From Aequorivita sinensis (GTDB lineage Bacteria; Bacteroidota; Bacteroidia; Flavobacteriales; Flavobacteriaceae): a stretch of 58,817 nt of DNA. Shown here piece by piece: positions 35,725 through 44,885 of this stretch; within the stretch, counting starts at the first letter, position 1; each line of letters starts with the position of its first letter. The notes below the pieces were generated by a model. That model did not search any database. It worked only from the letters and a program-made list of their open reading frames with translations, and had not been told where the DNA came from. Both the position numbers and the translations under genes were made by a program. Location of the stretch: assembly GCF_006346335.1 (NCBI RefSeq), contig NZ_VDMC01000015.1, positions 1 through 58,817 on the forward strand. The letters run 5' to 3'.

Positions 35725-36294
35725 TTAGAAGCGTCTTCCGCCTCTTCCACGACCGCCTCCAAATTGTTGTCTTGGCTGCCCCATTTTTTTCATTTGCTGT
35801 TTCATCATTTTAATCTGATCGTCTAGCATATTGTGTTTATCAAGTCTTTTTGCTTCTTCCATGAGCTTTTCAGCGTCTCTCTTGCGGTTTTTTGTCATCG
35901 CTATTCCAGCAAGATTCAACTTTGTCATTGCCATGTCTGCGTCCATATTTAGACCTAAAGTTTCAGCTCTTTTAAAGTATTTTTCAGCCTCAACCATATT
36001 GGTTTGGGAAACCATCAACCCGTTTAAGTAGTTGTAGTAGCCTTCTTGTTTAGGAACTAATGCGCTTGAAGGGTTTTTAATTTTATCTAGCCAACTTTTG
36101 GCACCCGCAAAATCTTGTTTACGCAGTCTAAGAAATGCAAGTAGGATAATTTCATTTTTAAAATATAGAAAAACGAATATTAAAGAGAGGAGAATAAGCA
36201 TAATTCCATTTCCAATATTTGTTTCTGTAAATTGCCATACTGCTGCTCCTATAATTAATGCAGCTAAAACTAGTTTTATGTTTTTGTTGAACAT
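35725..36294 (-). CDS. Membrane protein with TPR-like region and Arg/Gly-rich tail
   Basis: A 189-residue protein: two membrane helices (about 8-24 and 28-47), then a helical soluble region with TPR-like repeats (ALVPKQEGYYNYLNGLMV, EAEKYFKRAETLGLN, AIAMTKNRKRDAEKLMEEA), a Met/Lys/Gln-rich helix, and a terminal QFGGGRGRGGRRF. It starts one base after the DUF6263 gene's stop, so one operon. The tail resembles RGG boxes that bind RNA or polyanions; this is only an inference. I do not recognise a named family with confidence. Confidence 0.78.
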   Translation of the reverse strand: MFNKNIKLVLAALIIGAAVWQFTETNIGNGIMLILLSLIFVFLYFKNEIILLAFLRLRKQDFAGAKSWLDKIKNPSSALVPKQEGYYNYLNGLMVSQTNMVEAEKYFKRAETLGLNMDADMAMTKLNLAGIAMTKNRKRDAEKLMEEAKRLDKHNMLDDQIKMMKQQMKKMGQPRQQFGGGRGRGGRRF

Positions 36295-36295
36295 T

Positions 36296-37183
36296 TTATA
36301 ATGATTTGTAAGTTATCGTAGATGTTAGGGTAGTCGGTATTTTTATGTTATTCATTTCCAAAGCAATAGACACTCCTTCTAGTTGCTGAGTAACGGTCAT
36401 CGTTTCAATGAATCCAGTAGCTGTGTTTGTAATAGCTTTTGTTTTTTGATTGCCAGACAATTCCATAATTACAGAATCCTCAGTGGTATTTAGTTTAATT
36501 ATCGCATCAGATTCAAGGTTGATGTTTGTTTTTGAGTAATTCATCAACGTCCAAGTGTTATTTGCTGTAAAATCACCAGTGTAAGTGTTTTCCCAAGTTT
36601 CATTAGTTTTTACTGACTTTTCAGGATAAATAAATGTAAACTGTTGCATGCTTTCAACCATATCGTGGTTGTTAAACTCCTTTTCAACACTTTTTCTAAT
36701 CATTGCTTTGGTGAAATCATCTATATCTTCAACATTATTTATCATACCTTCAACAAGGTTTTCAGTTCCAGTAATAGATTCTATTTCACCGGTTGGCAAT
36801 AATATCATTTGAAACTTTGGTCCCACTAAGCCCTCAAAAATTTTTGCTTCAACATCGTCCTCATTTGCAGGAATACTAGTGTTAATATCCGTTAACACAC
36901 CATATAGATTGGAGTCTATTTTTAATTTGAAAGTTTCAAAGTTAACATCCAACACAAATTTACTACCTAAAACATTTACAACTTCCATCTTAAAAATTCC
37001 GTATAAGGTATTGGTCATAAGGTGTTCGTTATCGTCAATATTTTGAGTTATATTTTGAATAGCGTTTTGCTCAATCATAAATACATCTCCCTTTTTAAAG
37101 TTGTATTGGATTATTTCTTGTGCAGCTACATTGTGTAAGCTTACAAAACTTAAAAAAAAGACTAAGTAGTAGATTGATTTCAT
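36296..37183 (-). CDS. DUF6263-like secreted protein
   Basis: A 295-residue protein with signal peptide 1-21 (VAA-Q), then a beta-rich body matching DUF6263: IQYNFKKGDVFMIEQNAIQN near the start, DNEHLMTNTLYGIFKMEV, ILLPTGEIESITGTENL and FTFIYPEKSVKTNETWENTYTG. No lipobox cysteine, so probably periplasmic or outer-membrane-associated. Function is unknown. Upstream of and coupled to the TPR-like membrane protein gene. Confidence 0.78.
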   Translation of the reverse strand: MKSIYYLVFFLSFVSLHNVAAQEIIQYNFKKGDVFMIEQNAIQNITQNIDDNEHLMTNTLYGIFKMEVVNVLGSKFVLDVNFETFKLKIDSNLYGVLTDINTSIPANEDDVEAKIFEGLVGPKFQMILLPTGEIESITGTENLVEGMINNVEDIDDFTKAMIRKSVEKEFNNHDMVESMQQFTFIYPEKSVKTNETWENTYTGDFTANNTWTLMNYSKTNINLESDAIIKLNTTEDSVIMELSGNQKTKAITNTATGFIETMTVTQQLEGVSIALEMNNIKIPTTLTSTITYKSL

Positions 37184-37257
37184 TGGTTGAAATTATGAGA
37201 ATTTGTAAAGGCCGACAAAGGTATGAAAAACAAATAAAAATAAATTGATATTTAGAT

Positions 37258-37287
37258 TTGGGAAAATAAAAATTGATTGTATATTTG
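37258..37287 (+). promoter_or_regulatory. rpmH promoter
   Basis: TTG (37258-37260), exactly 19 nt, TATATTTG (37280-37287): a full consensus match, 96 nt ahead of the rpmH start. Confidence 0.9.
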
Positions 37288-37383
37288 CACCCGCCTAAGC
37301 AGATAAAAAGCTATGGTAAACACGCCCACTTTAAGTAAAGTGGTATTTAAAAAAAAATATTACAGAAGTTAAAGCATATTAAA

Positions 37384-37545
37384 ATGAGCAAAAGAACATT
37401 TCAGCCATCAAAGAGAAAAAGAAAGAACAAACACGGTTTTAGAGAGCGTATGGCTTCTGTAAACGGAAGAAAAGTATTAGCTGCCCGCAGAGCGAAAGGC
37501 AGAAAGAAACTTTCTGTTTCATCAGAAGGCCGTCACAAAAAATAA
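37384..37545 (+). CDS. rpmH: 50S ribosomal protein L34
   Basis: A 53-residue, strongly basic protein: [20 protein letters not shown], then [20 protein letters not shown], the classic L34 sequence. The usual rnpA neighbour of other bacteria is not next to it; carB follows instead. It has its own consensus promoter and terminator. Confidence 0.97.
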   Translation: MSKRTFQPSKRKRKNKHGFRERMASVNGRKVLAARRAKGRKKLSVSSEGRHKK

Positions 37546-37564
37546 TGTTTATAAGTTATAAATA

Positions 37565-37599
37565 AAAAGGTGTTGTTTATCTAAGCAACACCTTTTTTT
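37565..37599 (+). terminator. Terminator after rpmH
   Basis: Stem AAAAGGTGTTG / CAACACCTTTT with a 10-nt loop, followed by a T7 run. It stands between rpmH and carB. Confidence 0.9.
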
Positions 37600-37615
37600 A
37601 TACCCAAGAGCGTCG

Positions 37616-37623
37616 TAATTTTG
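37616..37623 (+). promoter_or_regulatory. carB promoter -7 box
   Basis: TAATTTTG, 27 nt ahead of ATG 37650, matches TAnnTTTG and follows the rpmH terminator. The -33 position falls in the terminator's T tract (TTT, not TTG). Confidence 0.6.
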
Positions 37624-37649
37624 CGGCACTAAATAAAACCTTTTAAAAA

Positions 37650-40502
37650 ATGCCTAAAAATCCCTCCATTAAATCCGTTTTAATTATTGGTTCTGGGCCT
37701 ATCGTAATTGGACAAGCTTGTGAGTTCGATTACTCTGGTTCGCAAGCCTTACGTTCTTTGCGTGAAGATGGTATAGAAACTATTTTAATTAACAGTAACC
37801 CAGCCACAATTATGACCGACCCTTCAATGGCCGATCATATTTACTTACTACCCCTTACCACAAAATCACTTATAAAAATTCTAAAGGAGCATCCTCAAAT
37901 TGATGCAGTATTGCCAACTATGGGTGGGCAAACAGCATTAAACTTGTGTATTGAAGCCGACGAAAAAGGAATTTGGAAGGATTTCAATGTAAGACTTATT
38001 GGTGTGGATATAGACGCTATAAATATTACTGAAGATAGAGAGCAGTTTAGAGAATTGATGGAGAAGATTGGTGTTGGTATGGCACCACAGGCCACTGCAA
38101 CCTCTTATTTAGAAGGTAAGGAAATAGCTCAGGAATTTGGTTTTCCTTTAGTTATTAGAGCTTCATACACTCTTGGTGGGGCTGGAGCGTCTATTGTTCA
38201 TAAAGAAGAAGATTTTGACGAACTATTATCGCAAGGTCTAGAAATATCTCCAATTCACGAGGTAATGATAGACAAAGCTTTAATAGGCTGGAAAGAATAC
38301 GAATTAGAATTGTTACGTGATAATAACGACAACGTTGTAATTATCTGTACAATTGAAAATATGGATCCAATGGGAATCCATACGGGTGACTCTATTACAG
38401 TTGCACCTGCAATGACACTAAACGATCGCACTTTCCAAAAAATGCGTGATATGGCAATTCATATGATGCGTAGTATCGGTGATTTTGCCGGTGGTTGTAA
38501 TGTGCAGTTTGCAGTTAGCCCAGATAATGATGAGGAAATTATTGCAATTGAAATCAACCCTCGTGTTTCACGTTCATCTGCCTTAGCTTCTAAAGCAACA
38601 GGTTATCCTATTGCTAAAATTGCTACAAAACTTGCGATTGGTTACCACTTAGACGAATTAAACAACCAGATTACTAAATCTACTTCAGCTTTATTTGAGC
38701 CTACTTTAGATTATGTAATTGTGAAAATACCACGTTGGAATTTCGATAAATTCGAAGGTTCTGACCGTACTCTAGGGCTTCAAATGAAATCTGTTGGAGA
38801 AGTTATGGGTATTGGCCGATCTTTCCAAGAAGCACTTCATAAAGCTACCCAATCTCTTGAGATTAAACGAAACGGAATTGGAGCTGATGGAAAAGGATAT
38901 ACCAATTACGAGCAGATTCTAGATAAGTTGAAAAATGCTAGCTGGGATCGTGTTTTTGTGATTTATGACGCTATTCAAATTGGAATTCCATTAAGTAGAA
39001 TTCACGAGATCACTAAAATTGATATGTGGTTCCTTCGTCAATATGAAGAGCTATTCTTGCTTGAAAAAGAAATTTCTAGTTACACTTTAGATACACTTCC
39101 AAGAGAATTGTTATTGGAAGCTAAGCAAAAAGGTTATGGGGATCGTCAGATTGCTCATATGTTGAAATGCTTAGAAAGCCAAATCTATACAAAACGTGAG
39201 GAGATGAATATTCAACGCGTTTATAAATTAGTAGATACTTGTGCGGCAGAATTTAAAGCTGAAACTCCTTACTATTACTCAACTTTTGAGAATGATATGC
39301 AACGTGAAGGCGAGAAGCCTTATGCTGAAAATGACAGTATAGTAACCGACAAAAAGAAAATTATTGTTCTTGGTTCAGGTCCAAATAGAATAGGGCAGGG
39401 TATTGAATTTGATTACTGCTGTGTGCATGGTGTTTTAGCTGCTGCAGAATGTGGATATGAAACAATAATGATTAACTGTAACCCAGAAACTGTATCTACA
39501 GATTTCGACGTTGCTGATAAATTGTATTTCGAACCAGTTTTTTGGGAACATATTTACGATATTATTCGTCATGAAAAACCTGAAGGAGTAATCGTTCAGT
39601 TAGGTGGGCAAACTGCACTGAAACTTGCTGAAAAACTTGACAGATATGGAATCAATATAATTGGAACAACATATCAATCACTTGATTTGGCTGAAGATCG
39701 TGGAAGTTTCTCAAAACTTTTACAAGAAAATGATATTCCTTATCCAAGGTTTGGAGTAGCTGAAACTACAGATCAAGCGCTAAAACTTGCTGATGAACTC
39801 GACTTCCCATTGTTAATTCGTCCTTCTTACGTGTTAGGAGGTCAAGGGATGAAAATTGTAATCAATAAACAAGAATTAGAAGAGCACGTTGTAGATTTAC
39901 TTCGTACTATTCCAAATAATAAATTACTTCTAGATCATTATTTAGATGGTGCAATTGAAGCCGAAGCAGATGCAATCTGTGATGGTGAAAATGTATATAT
40001 TATAGGGATAATGGAGCATATAGAGCCTTGTGGAGTTCACTCTGGAGATTCTAACGCAACATTGCCTCCGTTTAATATTGGAGAATTTGTGTTACAGCAA
40101 ATAAAAGATCACACAATTAAAATTGCGAAATCTTTGAAGACTGTAGGACTTATAAATGTGCAGTTTGCAATAAAAGATGATGTAGTTTATATTATTGAAG
40201 CAAACCCACGTGCATCTAGAACGGTTCCATTTATTGCGAAGGCTTACGGCGAACCTTATGTAAACTATGCTACTAAGGTAATGCTAGGTCATAATAAAGT
40301 AACTGATTTTGACTTTAACCCAAAACTTGAAGGATTTGCTATTAAGCAACCTGTGTTTAGTTTCAATAAGTTCCCGAATGTAAATAAGCAACTAGGGCCT
40401 GAAATGAAAAGTACAGGAGAGAGTATCTTGTTTATTGATAGCTTAAAAGACGATGCTTTTTACGATTTATACGCAAGAAGAAAAATGTATTTAAGTAAAT
40501 AG
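37650..40502 (+). CDS. carB: Carbamoyl-phosphate synthase large subunit
   Basis: Makes carbamoyl phosphate from bicarbonate, ammonia (from CarA) and two ATP for pyrimidines and arginine. Two homologous halves are plain: each opens with a SGPIVIGQACEFDYSG- or SGPNRIGQGIEFDYCC-type block and carries an ATP-grasp core (INPRVSRSSALASKATGYPI; EANPRASRTVPFIAKAYGEP). Length is 950 residues and the protein ends just after GPEMKSTGESI, so the roughly 120-residue C-terminal MGS-like domain that binds UMP, IMP or ornithine in E. coli (1073 residues) is absent. carA is not adjacent. Confidence 0.96.
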   Translation: MPKNPSIKSVLIIGSGPIVIGQACEFDYSGSQALRSLREDGIETILINSNPATIMTDPSMADHIYLLPLTTKSLIKILKEHPQIDAVLPTMGGQTALNLCIEADEKGIWKDFNVRLIGVDIDAINITEDREQFRELMEKIGVGMAPQATATSYLEGKEIAQEFGFPLVIRASYTLGGAGASIVHKEEDFDELLSQGLEISPIHEVMIDKALIGWKEYELELLRDNNDNVVIICTIENMDPMGIHTGDSITVAPAMTLNDRTFQKMRDMAIHMMRSIGDFAGGCNVQFAVSPDNDEEIIAIEINPRVSRSSALASKATGYPIAKIATKLAIGYHLDELNNQITKSTSALFEPTLDYVIVKIPRWNFDKFEGSDRTLGLQMKSVGEVMGIGRSFQEALHKATQSLEIKRNGIGADGKGYTNYEQILDKLKNASWDRVFVIYDAIQIGIPLSRIHEITKIDMWFLRQYEELFLLEKEISSYTLDTLPRELLLEAKQKGYGDRQIAHMLKCLESQIYTKREEMNIQRVYKLVDTCAAEFKAETPYYYSTFENDMQREGEKPYAENDSIVTDKKKIIVLGSGPNRIGQGIEFDYCCVHGVLAAAECGYETIMINCNPETVSTDFDVADKLYFEPVFWEHIYDIIRHEKPEGVIVQLGGQTALKLAEKLDRYGINIIGTTYQSLDLAEDRGSFSKLLQENDIPYPRFGVAETTDQALKLADELDFPLLIRPSYVLGGQGMKIVINKQELEEHVVDLLRTIPNNKLLLDHYLDGAIEAEADAICDGENVYIIGIMEHIEPCGVHSGDSNATLPPFNIGEFVLQQIKDHTIKIAKSLKTVGLINVQFAIKDDVVYIIEANPRASRTVPFIAKAYGEPYVNYATKVMLGHNKVTDFDFNPKLEGFAIKQPVFSFNKFPNVNKQLGPEMKSTGESILFIDSLKDDAFYDLYARRKMYLSK

Positions 40503-40585
40503 AACCTGTATTCTTCTTTAATATCTATTTTTTATGTTAATTTTTTTGATTAAATTAGATTGTTAACCCGTCAAGTCAAACTTTT

Positions 40586-41161
40586 ATGAATAAAATTACT
40601 TTGTTCTTATTTTTTTTAACCGTAAACATTCTCACTGCGCAGAATGTTGTGGAAATTCCATGGGGACAAGGGATTAATGAATCTGTTGCAAGTCCTACTA
40701 TAGAAGTTGGTGATACAGTTTTGTGGACTTGGAAAGATAATTCTCAAAAAAGTGTTACTAGTATTTACGGAGGAAGTGAAGAATTTGATAGTGGGTTATT
40801 AACCGATTCAAAAAGCCGATTTTCATATACCTTCAATAAAACGGGTGTAACCGAATATCAAAGTCACGGTAATTCGACATTACGCGGCAAGGTAACGGTA
40901 GTAAATAAACTTTCAACTGAAGATAAGTTTATTAAAAACCTGAACTTTTATCCAAATCCAGTAAAAACAGATTTGACTATTGCTTCAATTTTTAAAGTAG
41001 ATAGTTATCAAATTTACAATGTTTTAGGATCCTTAATTTCTGAAGGAAAAGGAGGGAGTAATTACGTTCAAGTGGATATGAGTAGACTAAACAGTGGGTT
41101 TTATTTTCTGAAAATAATTTCAGGAAGTATGCAAACAACTTTGAAGATTGCTAAAAAATAG
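40586..41161 (+). CDS. Secreted cupredoxin-like protein with T9SS sorting domain
   Basis: A 191-residue protein: signal peptide 1-18 (LTAQ), a plastocyanin/azurin-like beta domain (about 20-107, EVGDTVLWTWKDNSQKSV; SYTFNKTGVTEYQSHGN; RGKVTVVNK), and a type A T9SS C-terminal domain (about 115-191, NLNFYPNPVKTDL, IYNVLGSLISE, LNSGFYFLK). In copper-binding relatives the ligands are a His after the TW-x-DGxxH strand and Cys-His-Met near the end; here only His of QSHGN is visible, no Cys and no Met there. So it is likely a fold without a type 1 copper site. Secreted across the outer membrane. Role unknown. Confidence 0.85.
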   Translation: MNKITLFLFFLTVNILTAQNVVEIPWGQGINESVASPTIEVGDTVLWTWKDNSQKSVTSIYGGSEEFDSGLLTDSKSRFSYTFNKTGVTEYQSHGNSTLRGKVTVVNKLSTEDKFIKNLNFYPNPVKTDLTIASIFKVDSYQIYNVLGSLISEGKGGSNYVQVDMSRLNSGFYFLKIISGSMQTTLKIAKK

Positions 41162-41182
41162 ACAACTAAAGATTAAATAATT

Positions 41183-41226
41183 AAAATTCGCCTCAGTTTA
41201 ATTTCGGTTAAAATGGGGCGAATTTT
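41183..41226. terminator. Bidirectional hairpin between the T9SS cupredoxin-like gene and the small membrane-anchored gene
   Basis: Arms AAAATTCGCC (41183-41192) and GGCGAATTTT (41217-41226) with an inner TTTAA / TTAAA pairing. T tract to the right (CTTTTTC). The right arm overlaps the end of the convergent gene. Confidence 0.8.
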
Positions 41227-41566
41227 CTTTTTCTACTTTCGTAATGAAATATTTTGTGTCTCCCCAAATAGCAAACGAAGCATAGCGTTCGATATAGGTT
41301 ACCTTAACGTAGCTGCCCTGATATTCTTTTAGCTTTTCAATAACTTCTTTGTCTTTGTCTAAAACAGAAAAAGAAAATATTTGAGCGCCGCTTATACCTT
41401 GGCTAATCTCACCTTCCCAAGTTTTTATCGCCACTCCACGATTGCTAAATTTTATTAACTCTCCGGCACGAGTTCCTTCACTATACGGTACATAGTACAA
41501 AAATGCAAAGTATAATAAAAACAATGCCGTTAGACTTCCTAGAATTATGAATAGAATTTTTTTCAT
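41198..41566 (-). CDS. Small membrane-anchored protein, function unknown
   Basis: A 122-residue protein: one N-terminal hydrophobic segment (about 5-27, FIILGSLTALFLLYFAFLYYV) and a beta-rich soluble part with SEGTRAGELIKFSNRGVAIKTWEGE and YIERYASFAIWGDTKYFI. The block SEGTRAGEL is well conserved in flavobacterial relatives, some of which carry misleading enzyme names in databases; nothing in this sequence resembles a dehydrogenase. Probably in the periplasmic leaflet. Monocistronic. Confidence 0.72.
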   Translation of the reverse strand: MKKILFIILGSLTALFLLYFAFLYYVPYSEGTRAGELIKFSNRGVAIKTWEGEISQGISGAQIFSFSVLDKDKEVIEKLKEYQGSYVKVTYIERYASFAIWGDTKYFITKVEKENSPHFNRN

Positions 41567-41650
41567 TCAATAAATGTACATAAATTTTGTGTGGACTAAA
41601 AGAGGATATTTGTCAAAAAAATATAGTGCTATTTAACATTACCGCCTTAA

Positions 41651-42961
41651 TTATTCCTCAGAGTTTTTCAATAATTTTTGATCAATATTTTTACTTGTAA
41701 TCGCGCCAAGCTTTTTTAGCTTTTCAACTCTTCTCACTAAATTTCCTTTTCCTTCAAGTTTTACCAAAGCATTGTCAAATGAGCCTTGAACAGTGCCTAA
41801 TTGCCGTTTTATCTTGTTTAGCTCATCTAGCAGACTAACAAACGAATCATAAAGTCTACCGGCTTCTGTTGCTATCTCAAGAGTATTTTTCTTTTGGTTA
41901 TCGTTCTCCCATAAGTTTTCTACTAATCGCAAAGCGGCTAATAGAGTAGAAGGGGTAACAATCATAACTTTTCGTTTAAAAGCTTCTTGGTACAAATTTT
42001 TTTGATTGGCAACTGCAATTGCAAATGCTGGTTCAATAGGAACAAACATAAATATGGTGTCTGGGCTATCATTAATAGCGTGATAATATTTTTTCTCGCT
42101 TAGGGTAATGATGTGTTTTTTTATGGACTCAATGTGTTTTTTAAGGTAAACAGGTTTTATTTTTTCATCTTCTTCTGAAACATATCTTTCAAAATCGGTA
42201 AGGGAAACTTTACTGTCGATTATCATTTTCTTACCATCCGGAAGATGAATGATCACGTCGGTTTGCAATCTGCCACCATCAGGATTATCATGGCTGTCTT
42301 GAATTGTATATTCGCGACCTTTCTCTAAACCAGACTCTTCTAAAACCCTAGATAAAATCATTTCACCCCAATTCCCCTGAATTTTCGAATCGCCTTTTAA
42401 TGCTTTAGTAAGGTTATCGGCTTCTTGACTTATTTTTATATTTTGTTCATTAAGTATTTGAAGTTGTTTCCCTAATTCTGCATGTGTTTTTACAAAATCG
42501 ATATTGTTTTTCCCAACTTTCTCTTCAAATTCCTTAATTTTTTGATTCAATGGTTTTAGTATTCCTTCAATATTTTCTTTGTTGGCTTCAGTGAATTTTT
42601 CGGTTTTATCAATCAAAATTTTATCGGCTAACACAGAAAATTTAGCTTCAAAATCCTTCTCGAAGTTTTTGAAACGTTCCTTTTCCTTATTCAATTCGGC
42701 ATAAAGTGCATCGTACTCTGCACTTTGACGAGATAGCTGAATGTTCAGCTGTTCCTTTTCTTTTTGTAGAAGTTCTTTCTCAGACGTAAGGTTATTTAAT
42801 CTTTCGTTTAACTGATCTTCTAGCTTCTTAGCATTTTGAAGTCTTTCTTCAATTTTACTAGTTTCAACTTTGTTTTTTAAACGAGCAAAATAGCCACCAA
42901 TTAGTGCTCCAATAAATAGACAGGATACTCCAATAAATAAGAATACAAGGGTTTCGTTCAA
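41651..42961 (-). CDS. rmuC: DNA recombination protein RmuC
   Basis: A 436-residue protein: N-terminal membrane helix (about 5-25), long coiled coil (about 35-190, rich in Lys/Glu/Leu heptads), and the RmuC nuclease-like domain (about 190-390) with GNWGEMILSRVLEESGLEKG, DVIIHLPDGKKMIIDSKVSL and KRKVMIVTPSTLLAALRLV. RmuC limits inversions at short inverted repeats. The start codon is TTG (42961); no in-frame ATG precedes the hydrophobic segment. Monocistronic. Confidence 0.93.
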   Translation of the reverse strand: MNETLVFLFIGVSCLFIGALIGGYFARLKNKVETSKIEERLQNAKKLEDQLNERLNNLTSEKELLQKEKEQLNIQLSRQSAEYDALYAELNKEKERFKNFEKDFEAKFSVLADKILIDKTEKFTEANKENIEGILKPLNQKIKEFEEKVGKNNIDFVKTHAELGKQLQILNEQNIKISQEADNLTKALKGDSKIQGNWGEMILSRVLEESGLEKGREYTIQDSHDNPDGGRLQTDVIIHLPDGKKMIIDSKVSLTDFERYVSEEDEKIKPVYLKKHIESIKKHIITLSEKKYYHAINDSPDTIFMFVPIEPAFAIAVANQKNLYQEAFKRKVMIVTPSTLLAALRLVENLWENDNQKKNTLEIATEAGRLYDSFVSLLDELNKIKRQLGTVQGSFDNALVKLEGKGNLVRRVEKLKKLGAITSKNIDQKLLKNSEE

Positions 42962-43059
42962 TTTTGTAGAATTAAGTTATTATGAAAAGGATGTTTCAGT
43001 TTTTTTTGATTTTGAATAAAGATAAGAAGTTAAAAGCTAATCGGAAATATTAAAACTCA

Positions 43060-43854
43060 TTAACTTTTAATAATAAAACGCCCTGTTTCTCTATCAAAAT
43101 CAATGGTTTCTTTTGGAAATAAAGCATCGAATTTCCCCGATTCAATTAGTTTACACGGACTTTCAAAATGGTTTTCATCTTTTGCCATTACCAACATTTT
43201 ATCTGTCAGCTGAATTGCCAAATCTATTTCGTGGGTAGAAAAGAATATCGTTTTTTGGGTTTCTGAAGCTAGTTTCTTTAATAATTTAAGAACATAAGCA
43301 CGATGATAGATGTCGAGGTGTGTTGTTGGTTCGTCTAGAATTATTATAGGTGTATCCTGCGCTATAGCTCGAGCTATTGCCACTCGTTGCATCTGTCCAT
43401 CACTTAGTTCAAAACATTTTCGATGGGCTAGAGTTGTGGTTTCAGTTGCTTCTAAAGCAAAATTTATGGCATTTTTATCTTCTCTTGTTAGCGTGCCAAT
43501 CCAATTGGTATAAGGTTGCCTACCTAGGGAAATCATTTCTAAAACTGATAAATTTTTAGAGGCTGGAGCTTCAGTTAACACAACACTTAATTCAGTTGCA
43601 AGCTCAAATGAAGTATAGCTATTAATGTGTTTTTCATTCAGAAACACATCGCCTTTTAAAGGGTTTTGCATTCCAGTTAATGTACGTAAAAGTGTAGATT
43701 TTCCAATGCCATTTGCACCTACAAGTCCGACTAATTCACCTTTTTTAATTGAAAAGTTAATCTCTTTAGCAATAACAGAATCGCTCTTTTTGCTGGAGTA
43801 GCCAACAGCAAGATTTTTAGCTTCTAAAATGATATTTTTTTCTACTGAAGCCAT
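43060..43854 (-). CDS. btuD: Cobalamin ABC importer ATP-binding protein, BtuD-like
   Basis: A 264-residue FecCD/BtuCD-type ATPase: Walker A GANGIGKST (46-54), signature ELSDGQMQRVAIARAIA (note SDGQ in place of SGGQ, common in this group), Walker B IIILDEPTTHLD, H-loop STHEIDLAIQLTDK. Its ATG overlaps the permease stop by one base. Assignment to vitamin B12 rests on the divergent B12-riboswitch operon; a siderophore role is the alternative from sequence alone. Confidence 0.86.
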   Translation of the reverse strand: MASVEKNIILEAKNLAVGYSSKKSDSVIAKEINFSIKKGELVGLVGANGIGKSTLLRTLTGMQNPLKGDVFLNEKHINSYTSFELATELSVVLTEAPASKNLSVLEMISLGRQPYTNWIGTLTREDKNAINFALEATETTTLAHRKCFELSDGQMQRVAIARAIAQDTPIIILDEPTTHLDIYHRAYVLKLLKKLASETQKTIFFSTHEIDLAIQLTDKMLVMAKDENHFESPCKLIESGKFDALFPKETIDFDRETGRFIIKS

Positions 43855-44885
43855 TAAAAAAATAATTTTCGTTTACGAACTAAAAGCCAAATTACCACCG
43901 GAGCGCCTATTAATGAGGTTATTGCATTAATTGGTAAAGTGAACTCGCTAAAGGGTAATTGAGCAATAGTGTCGCAGATTAACATTAACAAACTCCCACA
44001 AAGTAAAACAGCCGGAAGTAAAATTAGGTGATTTGAAGTTTTATAAAACTGTCGCACCAAATGTGGTACTGCTAAACCTACAAAGGCAATCGGACCAACA
44101 AAAGCCGTAATTCCACCTGCCAAAATACTTGTTGCTAATATGATTATAAAGGTTGTTTTTTTAATGTGAATTCCCATACTTTTCGCATAGTTTTCTCCTA
44201 ATAATAGTGTGTTTAAAGACTTACTACTTATGATGCTTAAGATTAGCCCAGCTAAAAAACAAATGCTTAATATAGTTACACCTTGCCAAGATTGATTTCC
44301 TAAGCTGCCAAACGACCAAAATATATACTGCTGTAATTGCTCTGCATTACTAAAGTATGATAATACCGAAACTACTGCAGTAGTTACACTCCCAAACATA
44401 AGACCGATAATTAAAATAGCCATAGTATCCTTTATTCTAAATGTTACAGCTAGCACAGCCAACAACACTAAAAAGCTACCTAAAGCAGAAGCGATAACTA
44501 AGCTCCATTGACTTAGTAACATTGTTCCAAAAAAGCCTCCAAATGCACTTGCGCCTAAAATTAAAATAGCAACTCCTAAGCTTGCTCCACTGCTTAAACC
44601 TAAAACAAATGGACCTGCTAGAGGATTTCTAAACAAGGTTTGCATCAACAATCCCGAAATTGCTAATCCGCCTCCTGCTAGCATTGCGGTAATTGCTTTT
44701 GGGAGTCGATAATCAATTAGTATATATTCCCAAGTAGCTTTTGTTGAGCCATTTCCAACGAATACCGAAATGATTTCTGTAAGTGGAATTGAAACAGAAC
44801 CCATACTCAAATTCACCAAAAATGCAGCGAGCAGTATTAGTAGAAGTACCAAAAAATGAATTCGATATGATGGCGAAGTCTGCAT
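43854..44885 (-). CDS. btuC: Cobalamin ABC importer permease, BtuC-like
   Basis: A 343-residue FecCD-family permease with about ten membrane helices. Family blocks: YRLPKAITAMLAGGGLAISG, QTLFRNPLAGPFVLGLSSGA, WSFGSLGNQSW, GPIAFVGLAVPHLVRQF. Middle gene of btuF-btuC-btuD, overlapping by one base on both sides (TAATG twice), so tightly coupled. Inner membrane. Confidence 0.88.
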   Translation of the reverse strand: MQTSPSYRIHFLVLLLILLAAFLVNLSMGSVSIPLTEIISVFVGNGSTKATWEYILIDYRLPKAITAMLAGGGLAISGLLMQTLFRNPLAGPFVLGLSSGASLGVAILILGASAFGGFFGTMLLSQWSLVIASALGSFLVLLAVLAVTFRIKDTMAILIIGLMFGSVTTAVVSVLSYFSNAEQLQQYIFWSFGSLGNQSWQGVTILSICFLAGLILSIISSKSLNTLLLGENYAKSMGIHIKKTTFIIILATSILAGGITAFVGPIAFVGLAVPHLVRQFYKTSNHLILLPAVLLCGSLLMLICDTIAQLPFSEFTLPINAITSLIGAPVVIWLLVRKRKLFF

